Assembly: GCA_963745945.1 (NCBI GenBank)
Contig: CAVUZG010000004.1
Location: 992,001 to 1,056,000 of the forward strand
DNA length: 64,000 nt
Source of the DNA: DATFVA01 sp963745945
GTDB lineage: Bacteria; Bacteroidota; Ignavibacteria; Ignavibacteriales; Ignavibacteriaceae
Reading direction: 5' to 3'
The notes under the pieces were generated by a model that saw only the letters and a program-made list of their open reading frames with translations, did no database searches and was not told the origin of the DNA. This document shows, piece by piece, positions 1-9,242 of this stretch. The number at the start of each line of letters is the position of its first letter. Within the stretch, counting starts at the first letter, position 1. The position numbers were made by a program, and so were the translations under genes.

Positions 1-71
1 AACTTTTGCGATATATTAAATAAAAGGCTGTAAAAAATCAATGCAGCATTTTTTAATATCCGGAATCAAAA

Positions 72-428
72 TCACATTAATTTATTAATCCTGTTGTTTT
101 TGTCAACCAGAACTATTTTGGGTTTATGTTTTTTTGCCTCTTCATCATTCATCACAGTATAAGTGATTATAATTACTTCATCTCCAACTGTTCCTAACCT
201 TGCCGCAGGACCATTCAGACAAATCATACCACTTCCCGCCGGACCTTCAAGGGTGTAAGTTTCGAGCCTGCTGCCTGTATTGAGGTTTACTACCTGAACT
301 TTTTCATAAGGCATAATATCAGCGGCATCCAAAAGATCTTTGTCAACAGTTATACTACCCTCATAGTAGAGTTCTGACATCGTCACTGTTGCCCGGTGTA
401 TTTTAGAGCGAAACATTGTTCGGTTCAT
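72..428 (-). CDS. panD: Aspartate 1-decarboxylase
   Basis: Converts L-aspartate to beta-alanine for pantothenate and CoA synthesis in the cytoplasm. The protein is 118 residues from the ATG at 428 and opens MNRTMFRSKIHRATVT, aligning with the start of E. coli PanD. The self-cleavage site YEGSIT places Gly24-Ser25 exactly where the pyruvoyl group forms in the family, and the LNGPAARL loop is also conserved. A GTG two codons upstream (434) is in frame, but the ATG gives the usual family N-terminus. No ribosome site is obvious. It is the first gene in the window, and the 71 bases to its left show nothing. Full length for the family. Confidence 0.95.
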   Translation of the reverse strand: MNRTMFRSKIHRATVTMSELYYEGSITVDKDLLDAADIMPYEKVQVVNLNTGSRLETYTLEGPAGSGMICLNGPAARLGTVGDEVIIITYTVMNDEEAKKHKPKIVLVDKNNRINKLM

Positions 429-530
429 ATTCACTTAAAATTAATTATTTTAGCATATAAATATAGCTACTTATGAAATACAGTATCAAGGTAAGCCAAT
501 CTGCTTATTAAAAATTCCCTCAAAACGGGG

Positions 531-989
531 CTATTTCTTCACTTTTACAATCATTTCAATTTCAACAGGGGCATTTTTAGGTAATTCATTTACTCCAACC
601 GCACTGCGGGCGTGTTTACCTTTATCACCAAATATTTTTTCCATTAATTCCGATGCCCCATTTGCAACTATTGGCTGATTTGTAAACCCTGCTGCACTGT
701 TAACAAAAACTGTTAGTTTTACTATTTGTTCTATTTCATCAAGACTTCCTAAAACACCTTTTACGGCACTTAAGCAATTTAAAGCACAAATCTCAGCAGC
801 CTTTTTTCCTTCTTCTTCATTAATTTCCGTTCCCAATTTCCCTGAAAATTTTAGCTGTCCATCAACTATTGGAAGCTGCCCTGCTGTAAATACAAAACTT
901 CCGGATTGCAATGCCGGAACATAAGCTGCTAATGGTTTTGGCGGATTGGGTAATTTGAACCCAAGCTTGATTATATTTTCTTCAATCAT
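531..989 (-). CDS. RidA/YjgF-family enamine/imine deaminase
   Basis: Rid proteins hydrolyse reactive enamine/imine intermediates from PLP enzymes. The 152-residue length fits the longer Rid subfamily rather than the ~128-residue RidA. The C-terminal motif ARSAVGVNELPKNAPVEIEM contains the conserved Arg and Glu of the active-site cleft between subunits. An AGGAG five bases before the ATG supports the start. It is divergent from mazG across a short gap, so the two probably share a promoter region. The exact substrate and subfamily cannot be told from sequence. Confidence 0.88.
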   Translation of the reverse strand: MIEENIIKLGFKLPNPPKPLAAYVPALQSGSFVFTAGQLPIVDGQLKFSGKLGTEINEEEGKKAAEICALNCLSAVKGVLGSLDEIEQIVKLTVFVNSAAGFTNQPIVANGASELMEKIFGDKGKHARSAVGVNELPKNAPVEIEMIVKVKK

Positions 990-1070
990 TTAAACTCCTT
1001 TTATCAAGTTGATATATTTTACTATTTTGTAAACACATTGATACAATTTTATTTATTACGGAAAACTAAA

Positions 1071-1838
1071 ATGCTGGAAACCAAATTTAAAGAATTATTT
1101 GAGATTGTAAAAAAGCTAAGAGCAGAATGTCCCTGGGACAGAGAGCAGACCAACGATTCCATTAAAGCAGCAACAATTGAAGAAGCTTACGAAGTAGTTG
1201 AAGCAATTGATGAAAAAAATTATCCCGAACTAAAAAAAGAACTCGGTGATGTTTTACTGCATGTAATTTTTCATTCAATTATAGCAAGTGAAGGAAATTA
1301 CTTTCAACTTGAAGATGTTATTGATTCGATAAAAGAAAAATTAATAAGAAGACATCCTCACGTTTTTGGCAACGTTGAAGTTAATGGTTCAGAAGAAGTA
1401 AAAAGAAACTGGGAAAGTATTAAACTTACCGAAGGGAGAGATTCTGTTTTAGACGGGGTTCCGAAAATACTTCCCGCTTTGCAGAGAGCTCACAGGCTTC
1501 AGGAAAAGGCGGCAAAAGTCGGATTTGACTGGGAGAAAAAAGAAGACGTCTGGAAGAAAGTAATTGAAGAAATTGAAGAAATGCATGAATCAGAAAAACA
1601 GGAAAGTATTAAAGAGCTTGAGAAAGAAATCGGCGATGTATTTTTTGCGCTTGTAAATTATGCAAGATTTTTAGGCGTAAACCCTGAGAATGCTTTACGA
1701 AGCACGAATGAAAAATTTATTAAGAGGTTCAATTATGTTGAGAAGAAAATAATTGAAACCGGAAGAAAAATTGATGAATCTAATTTAGCGGAAATGGATA
1801 CTTATTGGGAAGAAAGTAAAAGATTTGATAATCCCTGA
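1071..1838 (+). CDS. mazG: Nucleoside triphosphate pyrophosphohydrolase MazG
   Basis: Hydrolyses (d)NTPs to NMP and pyrophosphate, cleaning the nucleotide pool. Two MazG domains are visible. The N-terminal one has the metal-binding pattern EEAYEVVEAID followed by ELGDVLLHVIFHS, and the C-terminal one has EKEIGDVFFALVNYARF. CPWDREQT near the N-terminus is typical of the family. I chose the ATG at 1071 (MLETKFKELF) because the upstream in-frame codons from 1038 encode an AT-rich, unconserved stretch. It converges with phoH, whose frame-corrected end lies 12 bases away. Confidence 0.95.
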   Translation: MLETKFKELFEIVKKLRAECPWDREQTNDSIKAATIEEAYEVVEAIDEKNYPELKKELGDVLLHVIFHSIIASEGNYFQLEDVIDSIKEKLIRRHPHVFGNVEVNGSEEVKRNWESIKLTEGRDSVLDGVPKILPALQRAHRLQEKAAKVGFDWEKKEDVWKKVIEEIEEMHESEKQESIKELEKEIGDVFFALVNYARFLGVNPENALRSTNEKFIKRFNYVEKKIIETGRKIDESNLAEMDTYWEESKRFDNP

Positions 1839-1920
1839 TTTTGAAAATTCTTATTTTCCGTTATTACTATTATTATCTGCATTAAACTTTTCATAAGCAT
1901 CAATAATATCCTTAACAAGT

Positions 1921-2826
1921 TTATGCCGTCACTACATCGGATTTATCAAGATAAACAAATCCCACTCCATCAATTTTACTTAATATTTCCTGAGCCTGAA
2001 CAAGTCCGCTGGCAGTTTTAGGAGGCAGATCAATTTGTGTGATGTCCCCAGTAATAATAGATTTTGAATTTGCACCTAATCTTGTAAGAAACATTTTCAT
2101 TTGTCCTGTAGTCGCATTTTGTGCCTCATCAAGAATTACAAACGCATTATTCAAGGTTCTGCCTCGCATATATGCGAGAGGTACAATCTCAATAATTCGC
2201 TTTTCAATATAACCTCTTAGTTTATCAGAAGGCATCATATCATCAAGAGCATCATAAAGGGGACGAAGATAGGGATCAATTTTTTCTCTGAAATCTCCGG
2301 GAAGAAAACCAAGACTTTCACCTGCTTCAACAGCTGGCCTTGCCAACACAATTTTATTTACCAATCCTTTTTTTAATGCAGAAACTGCAATCGCTACCGC
2401 AAGATAGGTTTTGCCTGTTCCGGCAGGACCAATGACGAAACAAATGTCATTTTTCTGAGCTGTTTGAATATAGGAAGATTGACCGGCAGTTTTAGCTTTT
2501 ATAGCATCGTTTTTTGTATAGAGAACAATTGCATCAAATTCTTTTTCGCTTATAATTTCCCGACCTTCAATAGTAAGATCAAGGATTGTATCTACATCAG
2601 TTTGAGCCAATGCCCCGTTGGTATTAAGGACATAAGCCATTTCCTTTAATATTTTTTCAATTAATTCAATCTCCTCTAAAACACCTTTAATAAATACGTT
2701 TTCTCCTCTTACGGTAATTGATGCATTAAATCTATCCTCTACTAATTTAAGGTTTGCATCATTCATCCCTAGTAAAGAGAGCATATCAACATTTTCAAGT
2801 ACAAGTCGTTTCTCAGCAGCCGTCAT
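1921..2826 (-). CDS. phoH: PhoH-like ATPase, C-terminus frameshifted
   Basis: PhoH proteins are cytoplasmic P-loop ATPases linked to RNA metabolism and stress. There is a KH-like N-terminal region, then Walker A GPAGTGKT at residues 133-140, the PhoH signature ARPAVEAGESLGFLPGDF and Walker B FVILDEAQN. The open frame stops after VYLDKSDVVTA at 1921. Skipping one base at 1929 continues into RHKLVKDIIDAYEKF and ends at 1851. Family members usually end with DVVRHxLVxxIVxAYE, so this tail is almost certainly the true C-terminus. Either a one-base insertion or a sequencing error removed about 25 residues. The ATPase core is intact. Confidence 0.93.
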   Translation of the reverse strand: MTAAEKRLVLENVDMLSLLGMNDANLKLVEDRFNASITVRGENVFIKGVLEEIELIEKILKEMAYVLNTNGALAQTDVDTILDLTIEGREIISEKEFDAIVLYTKNDAIKAKTAGQSSYIQTAQKNDICFVIGPAGTGKTYLAVAIAVSALKKGLVNKIVLARPAVEAGESLGFLPGDFREKIDPYLRPLYDALDDMMPSDKLRGYIEKRIIEIVPLAYMRGRTLNNAFVILDEAQNATTGQMKMFLTRLGANSKSIITGDITQIDLPPKTASGLVQAQEILSKIDGVGFVYLDKSDVVTA

Positions 2827-2849
2827 ATTTTTTTCCTGATTTTAAATAG

Positions 2850-2884
2850 AAAAAGCCCTTATCAGTTTATGATAAGAGCTTTTT
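2850..2884 (-). terminator. Intrinsic terminator downstream of the LysM gene
   Basis: The arms AAAAAGCCCTTATCA (2850-2864) and TGATAAGAGCTTTTT (2870-2884) form a 15-base stem with one mismatch and a 5-base loop. A and T runs flank both sides, so it can work in both directions. It lies after the leftward LysM gene and before phoH. Confidence 0.8.
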
Positions 2885-2925
2885 CGACTAAAATAAAATA
2901 ACATCAATAAAATAAAGAGAAATAA

Positions 2926-3612
2926 TTATTGAACAGGAGCAGGTTTATAATTTGTTCTCATTTTATCGTATTTAGCTTTTTCTTCTTCAGTAAGTTTAGG
3001 AATAGTGAAGGTTTGTTTTGGATAAATCAAATCAGGGTTCTTAATCTTATCACGGTTTGCTTTGTATATTTTCGGCCATGCAAAACCATTTCCGTAATAA
3101 TCTTTCTTCTTAGCAATATTCCAGAGGCAATCACCTCTAACTACAGTATAATTCCATTCCTGTGGAGCTTCCACCCATGCATCCATTGAACCCTGCATCT
3201 GGTTATGAACCTTATCAAAAAATTCCGGAAGTGCACTTATTTTATTTGATTTAAGTGCGTCAAGATCTTTCTGCCTGTCAGCTTTTGGACCTTCTTTTCT
3301 TCTGATTTTTCCATCAAGTTCATTTACGGCATTTCTGAAGTTAGTTACATCAGCACTGGTAGCTCCTACAAGAGCATATAATTCATTCTGACAATCTTCA
3401 TAGGATTGCATTCCCTGAAGCTGCTCTTTCAATTTACTTATTGCATCCTGCAATTCAGTAATTTGTTGGGTAAGTGCATCTTTCTGTGATCTGAGTCTAG
3501 CCATCTCGGCTTCCCACTCATCTGAAGTCATCTCTTCCTGCTGAGCTACAATACTTACAGTAAAGAGAAGCAGAAGAGAAAGAACCGTTAATAAATACTT
3601 ACTTATTTTCAT
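2926..3612 (-). CDS. Secreted coiled-coil protein with a C-terminal LysM domain
   Basis: A predicted periplasmic or envelope peptidoglycan-binding protein. The N-terminus is a signal peptide (MKISKYLLTVLSLLLLFTV..IVAQQ). Residues ~30-70 are heptad-rich coiled coil (repeated LRSQKDALTQQITELQ-type sequence). The C-terminal ~50 residues form a LysM module starting YTVVRGDCLWNIAKKK and ending IYPKQTFTIP. The ATG at 3612 is chosen because GGAGG sits eight bases upstream; the ATG at 3627 overlaps that site. The next gene upstream encodes a small coiled-coil lipoprotein with a matching GGAGG leader, so the pair probably forms one envelope unit. The precise role is unknown. Confidence 0.85.
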   Translation of the reverse strand: MKISKYLLTVLSLLLLFTVSIVAQQEEMTSDEWEAEMARLRSQKDALTQQITELQDAISKLKEQLQGMQSYEDCQNELYALVGATSADVTNFRNAVNELDGKIRRKEGPKADRQKDLDALKSNKISALPEFFDKVHNQMQGSMDAWVEAPQEWNYTVVRGDCLWNIAKKKDYYGNGFAWPKIYKANRDKIKNPDLIYPKQTFTIPKLTEEEKAKYDKMRTNYKPAPVQ

Positions 3613-3654
3613 AAAACTTTCCTCCAATTAGGTATTAAAAAACTTTTTTAAAAG

Positions 3655-3930
3655 TTACATGCCCATTTTACTTAAATTGGCTTTTGTTTCTTCTTTTGCT
3701 TTCTCACACTGCTGTAATTTTGAATTTCTGTCTGCAATCTCTTTCTCCAAACTTGTACGCTGGTCTTTTAGTTGATCAGCCTGAGTTTGAAGTGAGTTGA
3801 CCTCAGAACGCAAATCCTGAAGCTGCTGCATTTCAGCATCGCTAACACCACCACAACCACTCATTACTGCAACGGTAACTGCGAATACTGCAATAATAGC
3901 TGTGTTTCTAGCTAATTTAATTATTTTCAT
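3655..3930 (-). CDS. Small coiled-coil lipoprotein (Lpp-like)
   Basis: About 91 residues. The signal peptide ends in the lipobox VMSGC, so the protein is lipid-anchored. The rest is an alpha-helical heptad repeat (QQLQDLRSEVNSLQTQADQL and onward), as in Lpp-type murein lipoproteins or coiled-coil spacer proteins. The start ATG at 3930 follows GGAGG by eight bases. It lies directly upstream of the LysM gene in the same direction, suggesting co-transcription and a joint role in cell-envelope organisation. The function is inferred from architecture only; no catalytic motif is present. Confidence 0.75.
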   Translation of the reverse strand: MKIIKLARNTAIIAVFAVTVAVMSGCGGVSDAEMQQLQDLRSEVNSLQTQADQLKDQRTSLEKEIADRNSKLQQCEKAKEETKANLSKMGM

Positions 3931-4143
3931 CTTTAGAACCTCCAATTATGATTTTTTTAGTAGGTTGTTAAATAATTCTAACCTTTTTTCCGTCTTAAAT
4001 AAATTGAATTCTTAAATCTAACTCAAATAGGAACTTAGAGCAAATAGGTCATTGAACAATGACCTGATATATACGTAAATTGTATAAAAAATTCAAGTTA
4101 AGTTCTTATAATAAAGGGAGTTGTTGTTTTACTTCACACATTA

Positions 4144-4827
4144 TCATATTAATCTTTTTTCAACAAAGCTGGTAAATGAATTTCCAGCAATAATAATATG
4201 ATCAAAAACTGGTATATCCATAATTTTACCGGATTCAACTATTTTCTTTGTGATAGAGATATCTTCATTACTTGGTTCCGGATTACCACTCGGATGATTG
4301 TGCATCAAAATAATACTTGCTGAATTATTTTCAATCGCAACTTTAAATATCTCCCTGGGGTGAACAACACTTGAATTCAAATTACCTATCGAAATAATTT
4401 CGTGCTTTATTATTTTATTAGCGGAATTTAAACATACAACAATAAATTGTTCCTTCACTTCATCCTTAATAAGCGGAATAAAAATATCCGCTACATCCTG
4501 TGGTGCAGTAATTTTTTTATTCGAAAACCATTTAGACTGCATTTGTATTCTGCGTGATAATTCAAATGCTGCTATTAGAGTTGCGGCTTTATCTTTTCCA
4601 ATTCCTGCAGTAGCTGTAAGAGAAGCAATTGATTTTGTGGATAGCACTGCCAGATTTCTATAGTTATTAATTAGTTCCTGAGCAATCTGAATTACGGATT
4701 TTCCCTTCCTTCCTGTTCTTAGAAGTATTGCAATTAATTCTGCGTCAGTTAGGTTTTGAGCACCCCTCAACATAAGTTTTTCACGCGGCCGATCATCAAG
4801 GGGTAAGTCTTTTACTCCTGGTATAAT
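4144..4827 (-). CDS. radC: RadC/JAB-domain protein, probable non-AUG start
   Basis: A RadC-family protein with an N-terminal helix-hairpin-helix region (LTATAGIGKDKAATLIAAFE) and a C-terminal JAB/MPN+ metalloprotease-like domain with the motif MHNHPSGNPEPSNED. The first ATG is at 4773, but upstream in-frame sequence encodes KDLPLDDRPREKLM, the conserved RadC N-terminus, so translation must begin earlier. Between this and the stop codon of the preceding gene (4840) there is no in-frame ATG, GTG or TTG. An AGAGG at 4836-4832 precedes ATT (4827) and ATA (4824), which are the best start candidates. It is the last gene of the guaA operon. The biochemical role of the family is unsettled. Confidence 0.87.
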   Translation of the reverse strand: MIPGVKDLPLDDRPREKLMLRGAQNLTDAELIAILLRTGRKGKSVIQIAQELINNYRNLAVLSTKSIASLTATAGIGKDKAATLIAAFELSRRIQMQSKWFSNKKITAPQDVADIFIPLIKDEVKEQFIVVCLNSANKIIKHEIISIGNLNSSVVHPREIFKVAIENNSASIILMHNHPSGNPEPSNEDISITKKIVESGKIMDIPVFDHIIIAGNSFTSFVEKRLI

Positions 4828-4839
4828 ATCACCTCTTTT

Positions 4840-6594
4840 TTATTCGCCTGATTTAAAACGATCTACAAGTTCAAATTTTCCGTCACTGTATCTAACAATA
4901 TTAAGGAATCTATTAATATGTTCTTTTCCAAATGCAATATTATTATGATAACCTTTTACTTCAATACCTGATTCCATTGTTGCAATTAAAGATTCTCTCG
5001 ATTCAGCTCCGGAATCAATTAAATTTAACAGATAATTTGCTGTATCATATCCATATAAAACATTGCGGTCAATATCAGTTCCTGTTTGCCTATTAAAATC
5101 CTTACTTAGTGAATTAAATGAAGTATCATTATAATCAATAAAATAGTCGGATGTAAAGGAAAGCTGGTTACTTAATTCGGATGAAGTTTCAAATCCTTTA
5201 GCATAAAACCAATCCTGATTGCCGAAAATAGGCACATTTATTTCATGCTGTACCATTTGTGAAAGTAAAGGGGCAGCATCTATTTTACTTGAAAGCGGTA
5301 AATAAATTCCATCGATTTTTTCACCATAGGAAGCAATTGAACCTACCGGAGTACTTAGATCAAATGACCCGCTGCTGTAAGTTTTATTTTCTATAATTTC
5401 ACCGCCCAGATCTTTGAATTCATTAATAAAAGATGCAGCAAGTAAAGGTGAATAGTTTTCTACAGAATTAAGAACTGCCATTTTTCGTTTGCCAGCAACA
5501 AAATAAATATACTGAGCCATTATCTTTGCCCGCATATAAAATGAAGGATTTGCCTGGAAAAATTTATCACTTAATTTAACTAAGTCATTATCTGTAGCCG
5601 TGGGAGAAATTATGGGAATACCGGATCCCTTAAAATCATTCAAAGTTTGTCTCACCTCGTTACTGAAAATAGGACCGATGATTGCTTTAATTTCCGGTAT
5701 ATGAATTAGTTCATAACTAATTTCATTAATTTTTAAAGAATCATTTCCGGTATCTCTTATTATCAGTCCAATTTTACTATTATGGTTTTTATTATACTCT
5801 GAAGTATTATATTTAATTCCTTTAAGAATTTCCTGTGCCGATTGATTTTCCAGACCCGTTTTAATATCAGTTAATGGTAAAAGAACCCCAATAAGATTTT
5901 TTGATTTAATTTGGCTTTGCTGATCAGATAATTCTGTAATCGATTTTTGTGCCTCTGCGCTCTGTTCAGATTCCGGAAAAGAATTTATGAGCTTTTTATA
6001 GACATCAATTGCATTCTTTACATCGCCTTCCTTTTCCAGCCTTTTACCAAGCAATAACTGAAGATAAGGCTTAATATTAATATCAGTTGAAATATCATTA
6101 TAAGTTTTTAATTCATAAAGATGAAGATAATTTAATGCAAGAGTTTCCCCTATCGATTCGGCATACGACCTATAATCAGGTGATTCAGAGCTGGAAATCA
6201 GCGTAAGTATTTCCTCAAAAGCATTTTTATAATCCTGCTTACTGTAGAAGGTTTTAACTAAAGCCAGATGTGCTTCATCTTTATAACTGCTTGTTGGAAA
6301 TTTCTCCAGAAAACCCTGAAGGTACTGTTTTGCAGAATTCAGATCATTTAACTGAAGATAGGTTTTCCCGAGAAAAAGATACGCGATTGTAGTTTTAGAA
6401 TTAAAAGGTGATTGAATCGCAATTTTTTCAAACAAAGGCAGCGCATCCTTATACTGCTGAGAATGAAATAACTCAACACCAAGTTTGAATTGGGATTCTA
6501 AATTATTGTTTTGTTGCGCGGAAAGATTAGAAGTGATAAATAAAATAAAAATAACAGATACTGAAACAGTTCGTATGAAAATTTCTTTAAACAT
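4840..6594 (-). CDS. TPR plus periplasmic ligand-binding (LivJ/LppC-like) protein
   Basis: 584 residues. A signal peptide (to about residue 26, NLSAQ) is followed by tetratricopeptide-like helices (residues ~30-215, e.g. TIAYLFLGKTYLQLNDLNSA). From ~230 to the end is a type I periplasmic-binding fold of the branched-chain amino-acid receptor type, with IGVLLPLTD, IKAIIGPIFSNEV and YGYDTANYLLNLIDSG. The domain order resembles LpoA/LppC-type envelope proteins, but no transporter genes accompany it, so an envelope sensor or regulator is as likely as a solute receptor. Its ATG overlaps the stop of the upstream TPR gene by 8 bases, implying translational coupling. Confidence 0.8.
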   Translation of the reverse strand: MFKEIFIRTVSVSVIFILFITSNLSAQQNNNLESQFKLGVELFHSQQYKDALPLFEKIAIQSPFNSKTTIAYLFLGKTYLQLNDLNSAKQYLQGFLEKFPTSSYKDEAHLALVKTFYSKQDYKNAFEEILTLISSSESPDYRSYAESIGETLALNYLHLYELKTYNDISTDINIKPYLQLLLGKRLEKEGDVKNAIDVYKKLINSFPESEQSAEAQKSITELSDQQSQIKSKNLIGVLLPLTDIKTGLENQSAQEILKGIKYNTSEYNKNHNSKIGLIIRDTGNDSLKINEISYELIHIPEIKAIIGPIFSNEVRQTLNDFKGSGIPIISPTATDNDLVKLSDKFFQANPSFYMRAKIMAQYIYFVAGKRKMAVLNSVENYSPLLAASFINEFKDLGGEIIENKTYSSGSFDLSTPVGSIASYGEKIDGIYLPLSSKIDAAPLLSQMVQHEINVPIFGNQDWFYAKGFETSSELSNQLSFTSDYFIDYNDTSFNSLSKDFNRQTGTDIDRNVLYGYDTANYLLNLIDSGAESRESLIATMESGIEVKGYHNNIAFGKEHINRFLNIVRYSDGKFELVDRFKSGE

Positions 6595-7489
6595 CAGGAG
6601 CCATTTTTTTTAGAATTGTGTTTGCATTTTTCTTGCCTTCAAGAGCAAATTTATTTTCAGGATCAAGTTTCAGAGCAATTTCAAAATATGCAAGGGCATC
6701 CGCAACATTTTCAGATTTAAGGCACGCCTCCGCAAGCTCTGTATAAATATCAGACTCAGTACTTTCACCGGAATCAATATATATTAAAAATTGTTTTTTT
6801 GCTTTGATATAGTCCCCGGTTTTAAGATAAATTCTCCCGGCCCATTTGTTCGCAGTTCTTTCCCCCGGATTTAATTTTATTGCTTTCTTTATTGGAACAA
6901 TTGCATGTGTGTACATTCCAAGATTATAATAAACAACAGAAATCAATAAGTTCCACTCCCAAAAATTTGAGTACATTGATTCCGTCTTCTTCAGGTATTT
7001 AAGGGCACTTTTAAAATCTTTCAGGTTAATATCTATCTTCGCCAGATACAGAGTAGCTTCCTGCAGCATCTCATCAGGTTCACCGTGTTCAAGAAAATTT
7101 ATAAAATTAATTCTGGCTACTTCATAATCTCTTTGCATAAAATGTGAATAACCAAGAAAAAATGACACAACAGGCTCTTCTTCAGGAAGTATATAACTTA
7201 AAACTTCATTCGCCTCATCCCACCTGTTATTGCGCATTAGAAATTCACTTAAATAAATCCTGACTTTTTTATCTTCAGGATCTTTAGATAGATAGTTTTT
7301 TATAAGTTCGACTGCAGGTTCAATATTTCCTATTTTTTCATATGCTTCTCCCAGAGCAAAATAAGCATCTGTATACACAGGATCATCATCGATAATTGAA
7401 TTATAAACCTGAACAGCATGCAGCAGTTTACCTTCCATCTCGAAGCCGGAAGCCTGTTTCATTTTATAGGCAATCAGAATTTCATCCAT
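6587..7489 (-). CDS. Tetratricopeptide repeat protein
   Basis: 300 residues with at least six TPR units and no signal peptide, so probably cytoplasmic. The repeats show the usual pattern (DAYFALGEAYEKIGNIEPAV, RTANKWAGRIYLKTGDYIKA, DALAYFEIALKLDPENKFAL). TPRs mediate protein contacts and no enzymatic motif is visible. It begins 9 bases after guaA ends and overlaps the next gene by 8 bases, so it belongs to the guaA-TPR-binding protein-radC operon. The biological partner is unknown. Confidence 0.82.
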   Translation of the reverse strand: MDEILIAYKMKQASGFEMEGKLLHAVQVYNSIIDDDPVYTDAYFALGEAYEKIGNIEPAVELIKNYLSKDPEDKKVRIYLSEFLMRNNRWDEANEVLSYILPEEEPVVSFFLGYSHFMQRDYEVARINFINFLEHGEPDEMLQEATLYLAKIDINLKDFKSALKYLKKTESMYSNFWEWNLLISVVYYNLGMYTHAIVPIKKAIKLNPGERTANKWAGRIYLKTGDYIKAKKQFLIYIDSGESTESDIYTELAEACLKSENVADALAYFEIALKLDPENKFALEGKKNANTILKKMAPDV

Positions 7490-7498
7490 TTTATAATT

Positions 7499-9043
7499 TT
7501 ATTCCCATTCAATTGTAGATGGAGGTTTTGAGCTGATATCATAAACAACCCTGTTAACACCTCTTACTTTATTAATTATTTTGTTTGAAACAGCAGCCAA
7601 AAAATCATGTTGAAAGCCATACCAGTCTGCAGTCATTCCATCAGCTGAAGTTACAGCCCTTAGTGCAAGCACATTCTCATAAGTTCGGGCATCTCCCATT
7701 ACACCAACAGATTGAATGGAAAGAAGCACGGCAAAAGCCTGCCAGATTTCATCATATAACCCTGATGCTTTAATCTCATTAATAAATATATCATCCGCTT
7801 CTCTTAAAATTTCAAGTCGTGATTCTGTAATATCTCCAATTATTCTTACTGCAAGTCCCGGTCCCGGGAAAGGATGACGATTTATAAAATCTGCGGGGAT
7901 TCCCAATTCCTGCCCGACTTTTCTAACTTCATCTTTAAACAGTTCACGGAATGGTTCAATCAATCCAAGATTCATTTTATCAGGAAGTCCGCCTACATTA
8001 TGGTGAGTTTTAATTGTTGTTGAAGCGCCTTTCACTGAGACAGATTCTATTACATCAGGATAGAGAGTTCCCTGCACAAGAAATTTCACCCCATCTATTT
8101 TATTTGCTTCTTCCTCAAATACTTCTATAAAAGTATTCCCGATAATTTTCCTTTTTGTCTCAGGATCAAAAACGCCCACAAGTTTTTTTAAAAATCTCTC
8201 ACTCGCATCAACATAAATTACTTTTAGTTTAAATTCTTCTTCAAACATTTTAAGGATAATTTCACTTTCATTTTTTCTCATCATCCCTGTGTTTATGTGA
8301 ATGCAGGTAAGGTTTATTCCAATTGCCTTATCAACCAGAACTGCTGCAACGGTCGAATCAACTCCTCCGCTTAATGCACATATAACTTTTGATGTTCCAA
8401 CTTTTTGTTTAATCTCGCTGATTTTACTTTCAATGAAATTGCCTGTCGTCCAGTTGCCTTTACATTTACAAATATTGAACAAGAAGTTATGAATAATTTT
8501 TCCACCCTCCTCAGTATGCATAACTTCTGGATGAAACTGAAGACCATAAATTCTTTTATTTTCATCAGCTATTGCACAAACAGGGGAATGATCTGAGGTT
8601 CCGATAATCTGAAATCCTTTTGGGGGAGAATTAAGATAATCACCATGACTCATCCATACAATGGATTCACTTTTTACATTTTTAAATAAGGGAGATTCAT
8701 TTTTAATTTTTAAAGTGGCTTTACCGTATTCTCTATCCTTTGCAGGTTCAACAATTCCACCCAAAGATAATGATAAGAACTGAAGGCCATAACAAATTCC
8801 AAGAATGGGAATACCTAATTCCAAAATATCGGGGCTAATAAGCGGGGCATCAACATCATAAACACTCATTGGACCACCAGAAAGGATAATTCCAATGGGG
8901 TTAATTTTCTTTATCTGCTCAATGCTTACTGTGTGTGGATAGATTTCAGAAAAGACGCTTGCTTCTCTAACGCGGCGTGTAATTAATTGTGTGTATTGGG
9001 AACCAAAATCAATTATTAAAATTTCTTCTTCGTGAGAAATCAT
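7499..9043 (-). CDS. guaA: GMP synthase (glutamine-hydrolysing)
   Basis: Converts XMP to GMP using glutamine and ATP, the final step of guanine nucleotide synthesis. The N-terminal class I amidotransferase domain has the nucleophile in LGICYGLQ (Cys84) and the His/Glu pair in LQFHPEV. The ATP pyrophosphatase P-loop is SGGVDST, and the C-terminal dimerisation domain ends in the family-typical KPPSTIEWE. Its 514 residues match the usual length. It is the first gene of a four-gene leftward operon. The 199 bases upstream (9044-9242) show no gene. Confidence 0.98.
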   Translation of the reverse strand: MISHEEEILIIDFGSQYTQLITRRVREASVFSEIYPHTVSIEQIKKINPIGIILSGGPMSVYDVDAPLISPDILELGIPILGICYGLQFLSLSLGGIVEPAKDREYGKATLKIKNESPLFKNVKSESIVWMSHGDYLNSPPKGFQIIGTSDHSPVCAIADENKRIYGLQFHPEVMHTEEGGKIIHNFLFNICKCKGNWTTGNFIESKISEIKQKVGTSKVICALSGGVDSTVAAVLVDKAIGINLTCIHINTGMMRKNESEIILKMFEEEFKLKVIYVDASERFLKKLVGVFDPETKRKIIGNTFIEVFEEEANKIDGVKFLVQGTLYPDVIESVSVKGASTTIKTHHNVGGLPDKMNLGLIEPFRELFKDEVRKVGQELGIPADFINRHPFPGPGLAVRIIGDITESRLEILREADDIFINEIKASGLYDEIWQAFAVLLSIQSVGVMGDARTYENVLALRAVTSADGMTADWYGFQHDFLAAVSNKIINKVRGVNRVVYDISSKPPSTIEWE

Positions 9044-9242
9044 CAGTTCTGTATTCTTAAATGCAAATATTCTTTTCCTTCAAACAGTCAGGGAAACTCG
9101 CAAAATATTATGGGTTAAAGAATATAACAATAATTAAAAGTAATTTATTTCCCCGAAAATATTTTAAGAAGCGGTTATTTTGTGTACTCTTCAGATTCAG
9201 TTACAATCAACTTAAATAAATTTTAAATCTGCTATTATAAGT

